Part shown: positions 33,274 through 42,811 of the stretch, piece after piece
How the letters are laid out: every line of letters begins with the position of its first letter
Position numbering within the stretch: position 1 is the stretch's first letter
NCBI RefSeq assembly: GCF_900142005.1
Contig: NZ_FQZL01000007.1
Coordinates: forward strand, 124,001-188,000
Direction of reading: 5' to 3'
Length of the DNA stretch: 64,000 nucleotides
Source of the DNA: Dethiosulfatibacter aminovorans DSM 17477
GTDB lineage: Bacteria > Bacillota > Clostridia > Tissierellales > Dethiosulfatibacteraceae
The notes under the pieces: generated by a model
Told to the model about the DNA's origin: nothing
What the model saw: the letters and a program-made list of their open reading frames with translations, nothing else
Databases searched by the model: none
Program-made: the position numbers and the translations under genes

Positions 33274-34698
33274 CTATTTAATCACTAATTCTTGCTCATT
33301 TTTCTGCTTTCTGTCCCCGAATATTGAAAATGTTGGTTTATTGTATAATTTGAAAATCGGTATTAATGCAAAGAACATAAGAGCAAGCCCTGACATTACA
33401 ATCAATGTAAAGCCGTGGGTCCATCCAAACATCGCTGGTCCCAATCCTACAAATACCAAAGGAACTCCCCCTAGAATCGTGTCGTTAATAAGTATATGAA
33501 GTGCAAGTTCTTTTGAAGCATCTGTTTTATAGTCAGGGTCAACCATTCTCAACAGAAGTAATCCTGTATTCATTGTACCTGTAGCAACACCGAATATCCC
33601 AAGTGTTCTTTCAAAATCTATATCTCCACCTATTCTTCTACCGAAGTGATACATTATAATCCCCGTTACAGGTAACGCTATAATAAATACTATTATAATC
33701 GGAATTAAGTATTCACCCAAAGTTTCAACCTGTACCGCCATGATTGTAGTTAAAACCATAAAATCAATTGCCCATCCTGCTATCCTCTTCATCAAATCAG
33801 GATTTACCAAATGATCTGTATTGGTTGTTTTGATTACTTTTTTACAAATTGTTGCAGACACCAGTCCGAAAATAAACATTGTACCTACCAGTGCTGCTCC
33901 CACTTGAGCCGGCACAAACATTACAATTCCCTGAACCATGTAATACGCCATCAAATAGCATATCATTATTATTCCAAAATGAATGCTAAATGTTTCAACA
34001 TTTGCAGAATGGAATGTTATTTCTCCGGCAGACTCTTTTTCAGATTCCCTCTTTATAATTCCAGATAAAAATTCATCAGACAAATGGCCTGCACCTTTAG
34101 CCAAACCTTTTCTTATACCGTAGTTCGCTACCGGTATGCCTACTAGAAAGCATCCAAGAAATCCTACTGCAGCGAAGGCAAGACCGACTGCCACACCTTT
34201 TTCAAGACCTGCTGCTGCAAATATCGATCCTGCAACCGAAGCCTGTCCCGGACCCAATGCCATTCCTGTAGGCGTCAGCAATCCGTAAACGGGCAATGCA
34301 GAAGTCAATCCTGCAATGTTAAGTCCCTTGATAACACCATATCCAAGTACTGACTGAACACAGAATATGCCTTGGAACATACAAGCCATCGCAAAGGCTC
34401 CTTTAAACATTGGATTCTTAGTCAGTTTAACCTTTTCCTGACCTTCATTGTTGGCATGTCCATCCATTAATCCAATCGCTATGAATGATATAACAAACAG
34501 ATGAAATACTATTTGAGATAGTAGCCTGAAATCAACTTTTATCAACCCCAAATTAACTAGAATCAACCCTGCAACGCCTCCAATAATCGAAGTAGGTACC
34601 AACGATTTTTGTAACAGTTTAACCTTTGCTCTTAATATACTTCCCACGACCATCATCAATGACAACCATCCAAAAGTTGTAATTAGTTCAAATTGCAT
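33274..34698 (-). CDS. Sodium:glutamate symporter-like (GltS family) carrier
   Basis: The 474-residue membrane protein has about 11-12 helices and two inverted halves. Motifs of the ESS/GltS group include GGVAGLIL, LTPTGMALGPGQASVAGSIF and FGVATGTMNTGLLLLRMVDP. It probably imports an organic or amino acid with sodium. It is the first gene after a -24/-12 promoter and is followed by an amidohydrolase. It is longer than E. coli GltS (401), with an extra cytoplasmic segment at about 205-230. The exact substrate is unknown. Confidence 0.85.
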   Translation of the reverse strand: MQFELITTFGWLSLMMVVGSILRAKVKLLQKSLVPTSIIGGVAGLILVNLGLIKVDFRLLSQIVFHLFVISFIAIGLMDGHANNEGQEKVKLTKNPMFKGAFAMACMFQGIFCVQSVLGYGVIKGLNIAGLTSALPVYGLLTPTGMALGPGQASVAGSIFAAAGLEKGVAVGLAFAAVGFLGCFLVGIPVANYGIRKGLAKGAGHLSDEFLSGIIKRESEKESAGEITFHSANVETFSIHFGIIMICYLMAYYMVQGIVMFVPAQVGAALVGTMFIFGLVSATICKKVIKTTNTDHLVNPDLMKRIAGWAIDFMVLTTIMAVQVETLGEYLIPIIIVFIIALPVTGIIMYHFGRRIGGDIDFERTLGIFGVATGTMNTGLLLLRMVDPDYKTDASKELALHILINDTILGGVPLVFVGLGPAMFGWTHGFTLIVMSGLALMFFALIPIFKLYNKPTFSIFGDRKQKNEQELVIK

Positions 34699-34742
34699 TT
34701 TTTAACACTCCTATTATTTTATTTATATTGCTACTAGTTATA

Positions 34743-34760
34743 CTGCAATATTTATGCCAA
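34743..34760 (-). promoter_or_regulatory. Sigma-54 promoter (-24/-12), copy 1
   Basis: The minus strand reads TTGGCATAAATATTGCAG, matching TGGCAC-N5-TTGC. The -24 GG is at 34757-34758. The first gene downstream is the GltS-like carrier at 34698. Confidence 0.85.
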
Positions 34761-34822
34761 TTTACAAACAATGGTGTTTCAACAATTCAATCAGTCGATA
34801 GTGAAAAGCCACCGAAAATCAG

Positions 34823-34856
34823 TTGCACCTTGCAACTCTCAAGTTGCAAGGTGCAA
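34823..34856. promoter_or_regulatory. Palindromic upstream activator site, copy 1
   Basis: TTGCACCTTGCAACT, loop CTCA and its exact complement form a 15-bp perfect palindrome. Its centre is 82 bp from the -24 GG of the promoter at 34743. No T run follows on the minus strand, and a separate terminator for the upstream gene lies at 34892-34931, so termination is not its purpose. Confidence 0.8.
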
Positions 34857-34891
34857 GCCCTCATCCAATTATTCACATTCAAATATCTACC

Positions 34892-34931
34892 TTTTAAAAT
34901 TGAAAAACACCCTTTTAAAGGTGTTCTTCAA
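34892..34931 (-). terminator. Terminator of the 12-gene operon
   Basis: On the minus strand TTGAAGAACACC pairs with GGTGTTTTTCAA (one G-T pair) across an 8-nt loop and is followed by TTTT. It begins 12 bases after the GntP-family stop. Confidence 0.85.
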
Positions 34932-34942
34932 TTTCAATTATC

Positions 34943-36256
34943 TTAATACAATACTATAGCCAATCCAACACTTATAATAGTAACGACAATAGGAATCAAT
35001 ACAGTAATTACTCCAAAATCCTTGTATGCTTCCTTGTGTGTAACTCCCATCACCATAAAAGCAATTACAACACTTGAACAATGAGGAAGCGAATCCAATC
35101 CACCGCATGCAAGAGTTCCGATTCTATGAAGAACTTCAGGGTTTACACCCATTTCAAGATAGTGGGGACCCATGGTTTCCATGAATATCTGTATGCCTCC
35201 TGTAGCTGATCCGACGATTCCTGCAATAATGTTTATTCCTATTGCAACAGACATGTATGGGTGAAGATTGATATTAAGCACAAAATCCAGAAATTTCTCA
35301 AATCCCGGTACACTTCTAACAACTGCAGCAAATCCAATCACCGACGCAGCCGTCATCAAAGCCATGATACAGTTATTTGCCCCAGTATTCAAGCTTTTCA
35401 TAAAATCATCATATCTTTTTATGTTCAATAGATAAGTACTTGTGACACCCAGCAGCAATGCAATATCAAGACTGTAAATTGGAGTTATTCTTCCTTTCAA
35501 AGCTATCAGTGTTCCAATAACAATCAAAATCGGAAGAATTGCAAGACCCCAATTAGGCAAATCGCTTTTTTTCAGATCCAGATCTTCACTCTTTTCTGAG
35601 TCGTCGGTAATGACTACATCATCACTAGTAATTTTAGCCAATTCTTTTCTCGCTTGTCTCTCAAGATATATATAACCAAAAGCAAACAATAGGATGCCTG
35701 CAATTACTCCAAGCAAAGGAGCCGCAGCCACATCTGTTCCTAACACCTTTGTTGGTATTATGTTTTGTAGCGAAGGGGAATACGGTAATGCACCCAGGGT
35801 ATATGTTCCTGCTCCCAATCCAATGGCGGCTGCGATAAGTTTCTTTGGAAGTTTAGCTTGTTCAAACATGATCTTTGCAATTGGGAACATTGTAAATATA
35901 ATAATAAATGTAGCTATCCCACCAAAAGACAGTATCGATGTTGCCAAAACAGTTGCTAGCAAAGCTTTTTTCTTTCCTACACTTCCAATTATCTTAAATG
36001 CAATTGATTCTGCAGAACCACTATCCTTCATTAATTGCCCAAATATGGAACCAAAGATAAATATCAGAAAATACGTACCAATAAATGAAGTAAATCCCTG
36101 AGCGTAATTAACACTCAATCCATCCCATAATCCAATCCTATTGGTCAAGAGTATAACCGCTGATGCAACAAGTGATACCGGAAACAACCCCCATCCAATA
36201 TAAACCATATAAATTAATAATACAATACCTGCTAAAATCCCTACTGTTCCTAACAT
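34943..36256 (-). CDS. GntP-family permease
   Basis: The 437-residue membrane protein has about 12 helices and GntP motifs: GLFPVSLVASAVILLTNR near the N-terminus, IFGSIFGQLMKDSGSAESIA, LPYSPSLQNIIPTK and SATGGIQIFMETMG with HRIGTLACGGLDSLPHCS. GntP carriers import gluconate and other hydroxy acids such as 3-hydroxybutyrate, by proton symport. It is the last gene of the sigma-54 operon that starts with ilvD. This fits uptake of a hydroxy acid for that pathway. Confidence 0.9.
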   Translation of the reverse strand: MLGTVGILAGIVLLIYMVYIGWGLFPVSLVASAVILLTNRIGLWDGLSVNYAQGFTSFIGTYFLIFIFGSIFGQLMKDSGSAESIAFKIIGSVGKKKALLATVLATSILSFGGIATFIIIFTMFPIAKIMFEQAKLPKKLIAAAIGLGAGTYTLGALPYSPSLQNIIPTKVLGTDVAAAPLLGVIAGILLFAFGYIYLERQARKELAKITSDDVVITDDSEKSEDLDLKKSDLPNWGLAILPILIVIGTLIALKGRITPIYSLDIALLLGVTSTYLLNIKRYDDFMKSLNTGANNCIMALMTAASVIGFAAVVRSVPGFEKFLDFVLNINLHPYMSVAIGINIIAGIVGSATGGIQIFMETMGPHYLEMGVNPEVLHRIGTLACGGLDSLPHCSSVVIAFMVMGVTHKEAYKDFGVITVLIPIVVTIISVGLAIVLY

Positions 36257-36297
36257 GAATTCCTCCTATTTGTAATTGATTAATTCAAATCTAAAGA

Positions 36298-37263
36298 TTA
36301 TACGGTTGTTTCATTTTTAGCCATCTTAGGACAACCATACTTCCTCGCTATAAATGCTGTAAAGAAAGGCGAAACTATTGCCGTAAAAATTACTGCAGCT
36401 GCAATCTGAGCTGTTGCAACAGGTACAATATCCGCAAATGCCGGCACTACAACCGCTATAGTCGCAGGTGTTGCAACAGAATTCGCAGCAGCTGTCGATA
36501 CAGCCGCACCCGCATAACCTGGCCGTTTGTTGATAAATCTGTCAGCCAGAATGGCAATCCCTCCACTGACTACAAGAGTTAAAGCACCAAGTAGCAAACC
36601 AGTAGGACCTGCAACGATAATTTGTGTGTAGTTGATTGACGAACCCAATGCAAAAGAGAACATTGGAACCATTATCATAATACCCGGCTTAAAAAAATCA
36701 GATATATCGTGATCTAGATTACCTAATATAACTCCTATAAGCATTGGCAATATCGTTGCAAAAATACTCATTAAAGGAATATGTGCAGCACCTGAAGCTC
36801 CAATTGCAATCATTGTAAGGAATGGTCCATCATTTAAGGCCAAAAGGCTTACCGCTCCTATATCCTTTTCATCCCCGTATTCTGCTGCCAGAGCCACATA
36901 CATTCCAGCATTGCTGTTTGTTACTGCACTGAATATTGCAAGAGTTGATATGCCAAAGAGTCCTGCCTCTCCGAAAACCTTTTCCACCAAAAGTCCCAAA
37001 AGAAATCCCGCAAGGAACTTGGCAATTAAGAGAACTCCACCCCTTTTAATGATTTCAGGAGCTTCTTTTATTTTTAGTTGTGTTCCTGTAAAGAACAGTG
37101 CCGCACCTATTAATGTTCCTATCCCGGCTGGCGAAAATAAAGCTGAAGTCATTGAACCTATTTTCAATGCATTCGGAAAAAAAGTATTTATTCCAGCTGC
37201 CAGAAACAAAGGAACTACCATGAGGCCACCAGGAATTTTATTAATTCTTTTTAATATATTCAT
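36298..37263 (-). CDS. 2-keto-3-deoxygluconate permease family (KdgT-like)
   Basis: The 321-residue membrane protein shows ten helices and KdgT family features: NKIPGGLMVVPLFLAAGINTFFP at the start, FSAVTNSNAGMYVALAAEYGD, LNDGPFLTMIAIG and GPTGLLLGALT. KdgT imports 2-keto-3-deoxygluconate with protons. It lies between the acyl-CoA dehydrogenase and the GntP-family carrier, and may import a 2-oxo or deoxy acid for the same route. A possible minus-strand promoter (TTGTAT-16-TAAAAT) lies in the 127-bp gap upstream, so it might also be expressed separately. Confidence 0.88.
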   Translation of the reverse strand: MNILKRINKIPGGLMVVPLFLAAGINTFFPNALKIGSMTSALFSPAGIGTLIGAALFFTGTQLKIKEAPEIIKRGGVLLIAKFLAGFLLGLLVEKVFGEAGLFGISTLAIFSAVTNSNAGMYVALAAEYGDEKDIGAVSLLALNDGPFLTMIAIGASGAAHIPLMSIFATILPMLIGVILGNLDHDISDFFKPGIMIMVPMFSFALGSSINYTQIIVAGPTGLLLGALTLVVSGGIAILADRFINKRPGYAGAAVSTAAANSVATPATIAVVVPAFADIVPVATAQIAAAVIFTAIVSPFFTAFIARKYGCPKMAKNETTV

Positions 37264-37389
37264 TATTCCTCCTAATATTATTTAATCTGCTTGAATCCCG
37301 AACATTGAAATAAGTATCTAATACTAGCCAAGTTCGAAATTCAAGCTGTATTATTTTATTATAAATTATGCAAAATACAATTCAGTCTA

Positions 37390-39129
37390 TCATTCTCTTC
37401 CAATTACTGCTCCATTCATAACATAAGCTCCATCATGAATCTGAACATATTCCTTCCAGAATTTTTCATCTCTCGCTTTATCGATTTCAGGCTTCAACAT
37501 TGATATTTCTCTAAGGTATTCTTCCTGCTTCTCAGTGTTAATCTGGCCATTCAACTGGTTTAATGCATATTTGTTAATATCCTTGATAAAATATCCAAAT
37601 ATCTGGTTTATTAGTTCTTCATCCACATTTCTGAGCTTTGCACCTTCAAGTGCCAATTGTGCATAGACTATCATCGTAAATATTTCACCAATGTTAAGCA
37701 TGTAGTCCATGTTTTTAAGAAGTGATTGGTCTACCGGGGCTTCTGCCATCATATTTTTGAACAACTCTACTTGTTCAGCAAATTTCTTTACGTTTGTGAT
37801 TTCGACACCTTCATAAGCTTTCCTGTAATCATCAAATTTAACTTTTGACAGTCCTCCCATTCTTTGCTTAAAAACATTCGAATCATCACTCGCATCATTT
37901 CTAACAGGTATGTCTTCGTATTTCTCGTTTCCAAAAAAATAATTCTTCACAAATTTGAGTACAAGAGCCATGTTTACGTGAGCCGTTCCTTCAAGCCTGA
38001 AGATATAATCCATAGTAACATAGGCATCTGAAAGGAAGTTCTCATTTTCATACCCTTTGGCACATACAACGTCCATTAGAAGTCTGACTACATCAGATCC
38101 CTGTGTTGTTACCTTCATTTTCTGTATAGGGTTGAACAGCAGATATCTCCTGTCATCATCCGACATCGATCTGAAATAATCAAGACTCCTCAAAGCATAA
38201 AGCTTCATTGCATTCAACCTTACAAAAGATTCTGACAAGAATGCTTTTATATGAGGGAAATCAGTGACTTTCATGCCATATAGTTCACGCCTGTTGGCAT
38301 GGGTTATGGCTTCCCAGAATGCATGAGTCCCTATTCCAGTTGACGAAAATCCCAATTGGAACTTCCCGATATTGACTGTGGACAGTCCATCTGCAAACGC
38401 TTCATCTCCAACCTTCAATATGTCCCTGTCGGTTATTGGATATTCTATCATTTCATATTCTCCAACTCTTGCCTGGTTAAGAGCTGGTGTTTCAATGTCC
38501 TTGACATAATTATAATGTCTGTGTCCACTGTCTACGACCCAATAAGTCCATTCACCTGTTTCGCTGTTTTTACCCAAGGTAGCTACCTTTTTTGCTATGT
38601 GTGCATTTCCAATATAGTACTTATTTCCGTTTGCCACATATTTTCCGTTTTCAGTCGGTCTAATTGTCGCTTCGTTTGCATAAAGATCAGCCCCATGTGT
38701 TTTTTCAGACATACCGAAAGCAAACAAGTGCCCTTCTCTAAGTTGTTCAGCCAGCTCATTCTTCTGTTCTTCATTGTCACCCATCCATACAGGTCCAACT
38801 CCAAGAAGAGATACTTGATAAGGATACTGGTATCCTGCACCATAAAATGACAGTATTTCACTCATCTCACATATTCTTGATAAATCAAATCGTGAATCTT
38901 CATCACCATATCCCTTAGCGGTGAGCATTGTAGAATAAATACCGTTCTTCTTCTGGAATTTGATCCAGTCCTCCTGCCAAATATAAAGTTTGTTGTCTTC
39001 TCTTATTGACTGCAGTCCCTTGTCTTCAAAAAATTCCATGGTCTTGATCATGATGTCATGCGTCTTCTCATCAGCATGTTTTACATCATATTCACTCGGA
39101 TTCAATAACAAATTTTTAACCTTTTCCAC
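37390..39129 (-). CDS. fadE: Acyl-CoA dehydrogenase
   Basis: The 579-residue protein is a large acyl-CoA dehydrogenase of the FadE/YusJ size rather than the 380-residue form. It has FAFGMSEKTHGADLYANEA and NGNKYYIGNAHIAKKVATL in the middle domain, and FRLEGTAHVNMALVL with the likely catalytic Glu in the C-terminal domain. It oxidises acyl-CoA to trans-2-enoyl-CoA with FAD. In B. subtilis fadN-fadA-fadE form one operon, and the same order occurs here. No electron-transfer flavoprotein is encoded nearby, so its acceptor must be supplied from elsewhere. Confidence 0.92.
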   Translation of the reverse strand: MEKVKNLLLNPSEYDVKHADEKTHDIMIKTMEFFEDKGLQSIREDNKLYIWQEDWIKFQKKNGIYSTMLTAKGYGDEDSRFDLSRICEMSEILSFYGAGYQYPYQVSLLGVGPVWMGDNEEQKNELAEQLREGHLFAFGMSEKTHGADLYANEATIRPTENGKYVANGNKYYIGNAHIAKKVATLGKNSETGEWTYWVVDSGHRHYNYVKDIETPALNQARVGEYEMIEYPITDRDILKVGDEAFADGLSTVNIGKFQLGFSSTGIGTHAFWEAITHANRRELYGMKVTDFPHIKAFLSESFVRLNAMKLYALRSLDYFRSMSDDDRRYLLFNPIQKMKVTTQGSDVVRLLMDVVCAKGYENENFLSDAYVTMDYIFRLEGTAHVNMALVLKFVKNYFFGNEKYEDIPVRNDASDDSNVFKQRMGGLSKVKFDDYRKAYEGVEITNVKKFAEQVELFKNMMAEAPVDQSLLKNMDYMLNIGEIFTMIVYAQLALEGAKLRNVDEELINQIFGYFIKDINKYALNQLNGQINTEKQEEYLREISMLKPEIDKARDEKFWKEYVQIHDGAYVMNGAVIGRE

Positions 39130-39171
39130 ACTTTCATCTCCTCATATTATTTTAATAATCTAGCGATATAA

Positions 39172-40356
39172 TTACTGAATCATTTCAAACACGCCTGCAG
39201 CACCCATTCCGCCGCCTATGCACATGCTCACAAGACCATATCTGCTATTTCTTCTCTTCATCTCGGAAAGCAGCTTTGCAGTAAGGAATGATCCCGTACA
39301 TCCCAGGGGATGACCAAGTGATATGGCTCCTCCGTTTACGTTGACTATGTCCTTGTCAAGACCGAGCTCGTTGATGCATGCCAGTGACTGTGATGCAAAT
39401 GCTTCGTTCAATTCTATCAGGTCTATATCTTCCACCTTCAGACCAGCTATTTTCAAAGCCTTTGGAATAGCTTTCACCGGTCCTATTCCCATGAGTTCAG
39501 GGGCAACTCCTGCCACAGCAAAGGATCTGAACACGGCTATCGGCTTGATTCCAAGCTCTTCCGCCTTTTCCCTTGACATGAGAAGTACTGCTGCAGCTCC
39601 GTCGCTCATCTGTGAAGAATTTCCTGCAGTTACGCTTCCCTTGTTTTTGAATACCGGCCTCAATCTTCCCAATGTCTCCATCGTAGTTGCTTTTCTTATT
39701 CCTTCATCTTTATCGAACATGAAGGTTTCAGTACCTGCAACTTCACCCTTTTCATTTGAAACTGGTCTTAAGGCTTTTACCGGTATTATCTCATCTACGA
39801 ATTTACCTTCTTCCTGGGCTATTGAAGATTTCCTGTGACTTTCAACAGAAAATTCATCCTGCATTTCCCTTGTGATACCATATATGTCCGCAACATTTTC
39901 AGCCGTGTGTCCCATACTGACGTATGATTCGGGATAATTTTCCATCAAATAGGGATTGGGGGCAATTACATTCCCTCCCATTGGTACCGTGCTCATAAAC
40001 TCGACTCCGCCTGCTAGCATAACCTCTGCCTGACCGGCCATTATGGCGTTTGCAGCTGTGGCTATGGCCTGAAGTCCAGATGAACAGAACCTGTTTACAG
40101 TCTGTCCCGGCACATCTATTGGTAACCCGACTCTCTGGGCTATTATTTTTGCTATATTCATTCCCTGCTCTGCTTCCGGGAATGCACATCCCATTATTAC
40201 ATCATCTATGCTTGAAGGATCAAACTCCGGCACCTTTGCAAGTACACCCTGCACTACCTGCGCCGCTACATCCTCCGGTCTTGTATATTTCAGTTTCCCC
40301 TTTGGAGCCCTGCCGACTGCAGAACGTCCATAAGCTACTATAACTGCTTCTTTCAT
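39172..40356 (-). CDS. fadA: Acetyl-CoA acyltransferase (thiolase)
   Basis: The 394-residue protein is a full-length thiolase. It has the nucleophile Cys in NRFCSSGLQAIATAANAI, NEAFASQSLACINELGL, the His site GGAISLGHPLGCTG and the second Cys in SMCIGGGMGAAG. It cleaves 3-oxoacyl-CoA with CoA to acetyl-CoA and a shortened acyl-CoA. It lies between fadN and fadE with gaps of 14 and 42 bases. AcetylCoA and the shortened acyl-CoA would feed Ptb/Buk. Confidence 0.95.
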   Translation of the reverse strand: MKEAVIVAYGRSAVGRAPKGKLKYTRPEDVAAQVVQGVLAKVPEFDPSSIDDVIMGCAFPEAEQGMNIAKIIAQRVGLPIDVPGQTVNRFCSSGLQAIATAANAIMAGQAEVMLAGGVEFMSTVPMGGNVIAPNPYLMENYPESYVSMGHTAENVADIYGITREMQDEFSVESHRKSSIAQEEGKFVDEIIPVKALRPVSNEKGEVAGTETFMFDKDEGIRKATTMETLGRLRPVFKNKGSVTAGNSSQMSDGAAAVLLMSREKAEELGIKPIAVFRSFAVAGVAPELMGIGPVKAIPKALKIAGLKVEDIDLIELNEAFASQSLACINELGLDKDIVNVNGGAISLGHPLGCTGSFLTAKLLSEMKRRNSRYGLVSMCIGGGMGAAGVFEMIQ

Positions 40357-40370
40357 TTTATCCGCCTCCG

Positions 40371-42710
40371 TTAGTTCCTAAGTGGTTTGCCCTTTTTCAG
40401 CATGTATTCAATTCTCTGCTGAGTCTTTTCTTCTCCGCAAAGGCTTACAAAGGCTTCCTTCTCAATCTCAAGCATATATTCTTCCGATACATATGATCCT
40501 GCAGGAACATTTCCACCTGTCAATATGTGAGCTATCTTGTCTGCAATGTATGCATCGTATTCAGATATGAATCCGCCTTCCTTCATGAATTCAATTACAT
40601 ACTGGATTGCCGCTTTCCCGTTGGTTCCAACAACCTTCAAAGGTTTCCTCTGCAGGGGTCTGAATCCGCCTTCATGAAGATAGAGAACACTGTCCTTTGC
40701 TTCGTCTATGAGATAGTCCCTGCTCATTACAACCCTGTCCGACTTTCTCACAAGTCCATTCCTTACAGCTTCATGGGCGCTACCTGATACCTTTGCCATA
40801 GCTATGGTCTCCCAGGTCTTCTTTACATGTCCTGTCAGTTCTCCAAGATTGACTTTACCAAGATTTTCCGTATTTCTGATAAGAAGCTCCTTGTTTCCTC
40901 CTCCACCAGGTACAAGTCCAACCCCTACTTCAACAAGACCCATATAAGTTTCTGCATGGGCTGCTATTGCATGAGTGTGCATTGCTATCTCGGCTCCTCC
41001 ACCTAGAGTCATTCCATATGGTGCTGCAACAACAGGCTTTCTGCAATATTTAAGTGCCATGTTTGCTTTCTGGAATCTATAAACCAAATCTTCCAATTCT
41101 TTCCACTTGTTACCGGCAATCATCTGACCTATAGATGCCAAGTTTGCTCCTGCAGAAAAGTTGCCTCCCTGGTTTCCAACAACCATTCCATTATAGTCTT
41201 TTTCAACAATTTCAATGGAACGGTGTATCGTGTCTATAACTCTATCAGTGACTGTATTTCCCTTTGACTTGAACTCAAGGCAAAGCACTCCGTCACCAAT
41301 GTCCACAAGTGATGCATCTCCGTTGTCGAGAACAGTTTTGTTTTTCGGCGATGCTATTCTGATATAAGGTGTTTCGATGCTTTCTTCACTGTAGAAGCTC
41401 TTTTCTCCTGCTGAAATCCTTTCCTCTATCCACGAAGGTATCGTTTCCCCTTCTTTTTTCATCCTTTCAACAGACTCTTCAAATCCTATTGAATCCCAGA
41501 TCTGGAAGGGACCCTTTTTCCAGTTGAATCCCCATTTCATGGCATTGTCAATTTCCTTGTAGTCGTCTGCTATTTCAGGTACCCTGCCTGCACTGTAAAG
41601 AAGCACGTTCTTGATAGCTTCCCAGGCAAACTGGTTTTCGTCCTTTTCTCCGCTTATCAATGCCTTCAAGCTGTTTTTCTCTTTTTTTGCAGCTTCCACA
41701 ACTTCACTCTTCTCAGGAACGAAAGCTACATATTCTTTTTTTGCGATGTCCCATACCAGCGTCTGCTTTCCTTTTTCAGTCTTCACCTTTTGGTAGAATC
41801 CTTTTCTTGTCTTGTCTCCAAGGTGGCCCATGGTTACAAGTTCCTTGAAGAATTCCGGCACTTCAAATCTTTTTCTTTCAGCTTCATCATCTACATTGTC
41901 CACTACGTTTTGAGCAACGTGCTGCAGTATGTCAAGTCCTACCATGTCTACAGTTCTGAATGTGGCAGTTTTCGGTCTTCCCATTATCGGTCCTGTCAGC
42001 TGGTCAATCTTTGGAATGTCGTATCCGTATTTTTCCATCAGGCTTATTACGTTGACAACCGAATAGGTTCCGATCCTGTTTCCTATGAAGTTCGGCGTGT
42101 CCTTTGCAACGACAACGCCCTTGCCAAGTCTTCTTGTTCCGAATTCACTCATGAATTCGAAAAGTGACGGCAATGTATCTTCTCCGGGGATCAGCTCAAA
42201 CAGGTTCATGTATCTTGGAGGATTGAAGAAATGCGTTCCAAGAAAATGCTGCCTGAACTCAAGAGGCATGTCTTCTGATATCCTGTTTACGGAAACTCCC
42301 GAAGTGTTTGTAGTTACTATGGATCCCGGTTTTCTGTGTTCTCCTATCTGCTTCATGAGATTCTTCTTGATGTCGAGGTTTTCAACTATTACTTCTATGA
42401 TCCAGTCGCAATCGCCCAGCATGTCCATATTGTCCCTTAGGTTTCCAACCTCTATCATGTCTCCGAAATCCTTGTCGTATATGGCCCTTGCCTTGGGATT
42501 CAGGACCTTGTCCTTTCCTGCCTGTGCAATGCGGTTTCTTACAACCGGGCTTTCAAGGGTGAGTCCTTTTGCTTCTTCCTTCTCATTTAGCTTGTTAGGA
42601 ACTATGTCAAGCAGACATACAGGTATACCTGCTCCTGCAACGTGGGCTGCAATTCCGGCGCCCATGACGCCTGAACCCAAAACTGCTACTTTTTTTATAT
42701 CATAACTCAT
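40371..42710 (-). CDS. fadN: 3-hydroxyacyl-CoA dehydrogenase / enoyl-CoA hydratase fusion
   Basis: The 779-residue protein has an NAD-binding dehydrogenase first (VAVLGSGVMGAGIAAHVAGAG at residue 8, HFFNPPRYMNLFELIPG, NFIGNRIG), then an enoyl-CoA hydratase/isomerase domain (about 480-700: GNQGGNFSAGANLASIG and GMTLGGGAEIAMHTHAI). The dehydrogenase-first order is that of FadN/YusL and is reversed from E. coli FadB. It performs the middle steps of beta-oxidation. It starts the fadN-fadA-fadE block and follows the 2-oxoacid oxidoreductase genes after 101 bases and a hairpin, so it may be partly uncoupled from them. Confidence 0.95.
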   Translation of the reverse strand: MSYDIKKVAVLGSGVMGAGIAAHVAGAGIPVCLLDIVPNKLNEKEEAKGLTLESPVVRNRIAQAGKDKVLNPKARAIYDKDFGDMIEVGNLRDNMDMLGDCDWIIEVIVENLDIKKNLMKQIGEHRKPGSIVTTNTSGVSVNRISEDMPLEFRQHFLGTHFFNPPRYMNLFELIPGEDTLPSLFEFMSEFGTRRLGKGVVVAKDTPNFIGNRIGTYSVVNVISLMEKYGYDIPKIDQLTGPIMGRPKTATFRTVDMVGLDILQHVAQNVVDNVDDEAERKRFEVPEFFKELVTMGHLGDKTRKGFYQKVKTEKGKQTLVWDIAKKEYVAFVPEKSEVVEAAKKEKNSLKALISGEKDENQFAWEAIKNVLLYSAGRVPEIADDYKEIDNAMKWGFNWKKGPFQIWDSIGFEESVERMKKEGETIPSWIEERISAGEKSFYSEESIETPYIRIASPKNKTVLDNGDASLVDIGDGVLCLEFKSKGNTVTDRVIDTIHRSIEIVEKDYNGMVVGNQGGNFSAGANLASIGQMIAGNKWKELEDLVYRFQKANMALKYCRKPVVAAPYGMTLGGGAEIAMHTHAIAAHAETYMGLVEVGVGLVPGGGGNKELLIRNTENLGKVNLGELTGHVKKTWETIAMAKVSGSAHEAVRNGLVRKSDRVVMSRDYLIDEAKDSVLYLHEGGFRPLQRKPLKVVGTNGKAAIQYVIEFMKEGGFISEYDAYIADKIAHILTGGNVPAGSYVSEEYMLEIEKEAFVSLCGEEKTQQRIEYMLKKGKPLRN

Positions 42711-42752
42711 CTAAAGTAATCCTTTCTATTATCTTATTTGTTATAACTACGC

Positions 42753-42778
42753 TGGCTCACAATAACGTTTATGAGCCA
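42753..42778 (-). other. Intercistronic hairpin before fadN
   Basis: TGGCTCA (42753-42759) pairs with TGAGCCA (42772-42778) across 12 bases in the gap between the oxidoreductase gamma gene and fadN. No T run follows, so processing or partial attenuation is more likely than termination. Confidence 0.5.
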
Positions 42779-42811
42779 ACCATATTACTACATTTTTAAC
42801 AGAGAAACCAA

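Noticed and set aside
42085-42705. 206-codon frame antisense to fadN
   Set aside because: Shadow of the conserved dehydrogenase gene; composition and lack of a ribosome site do not support it.
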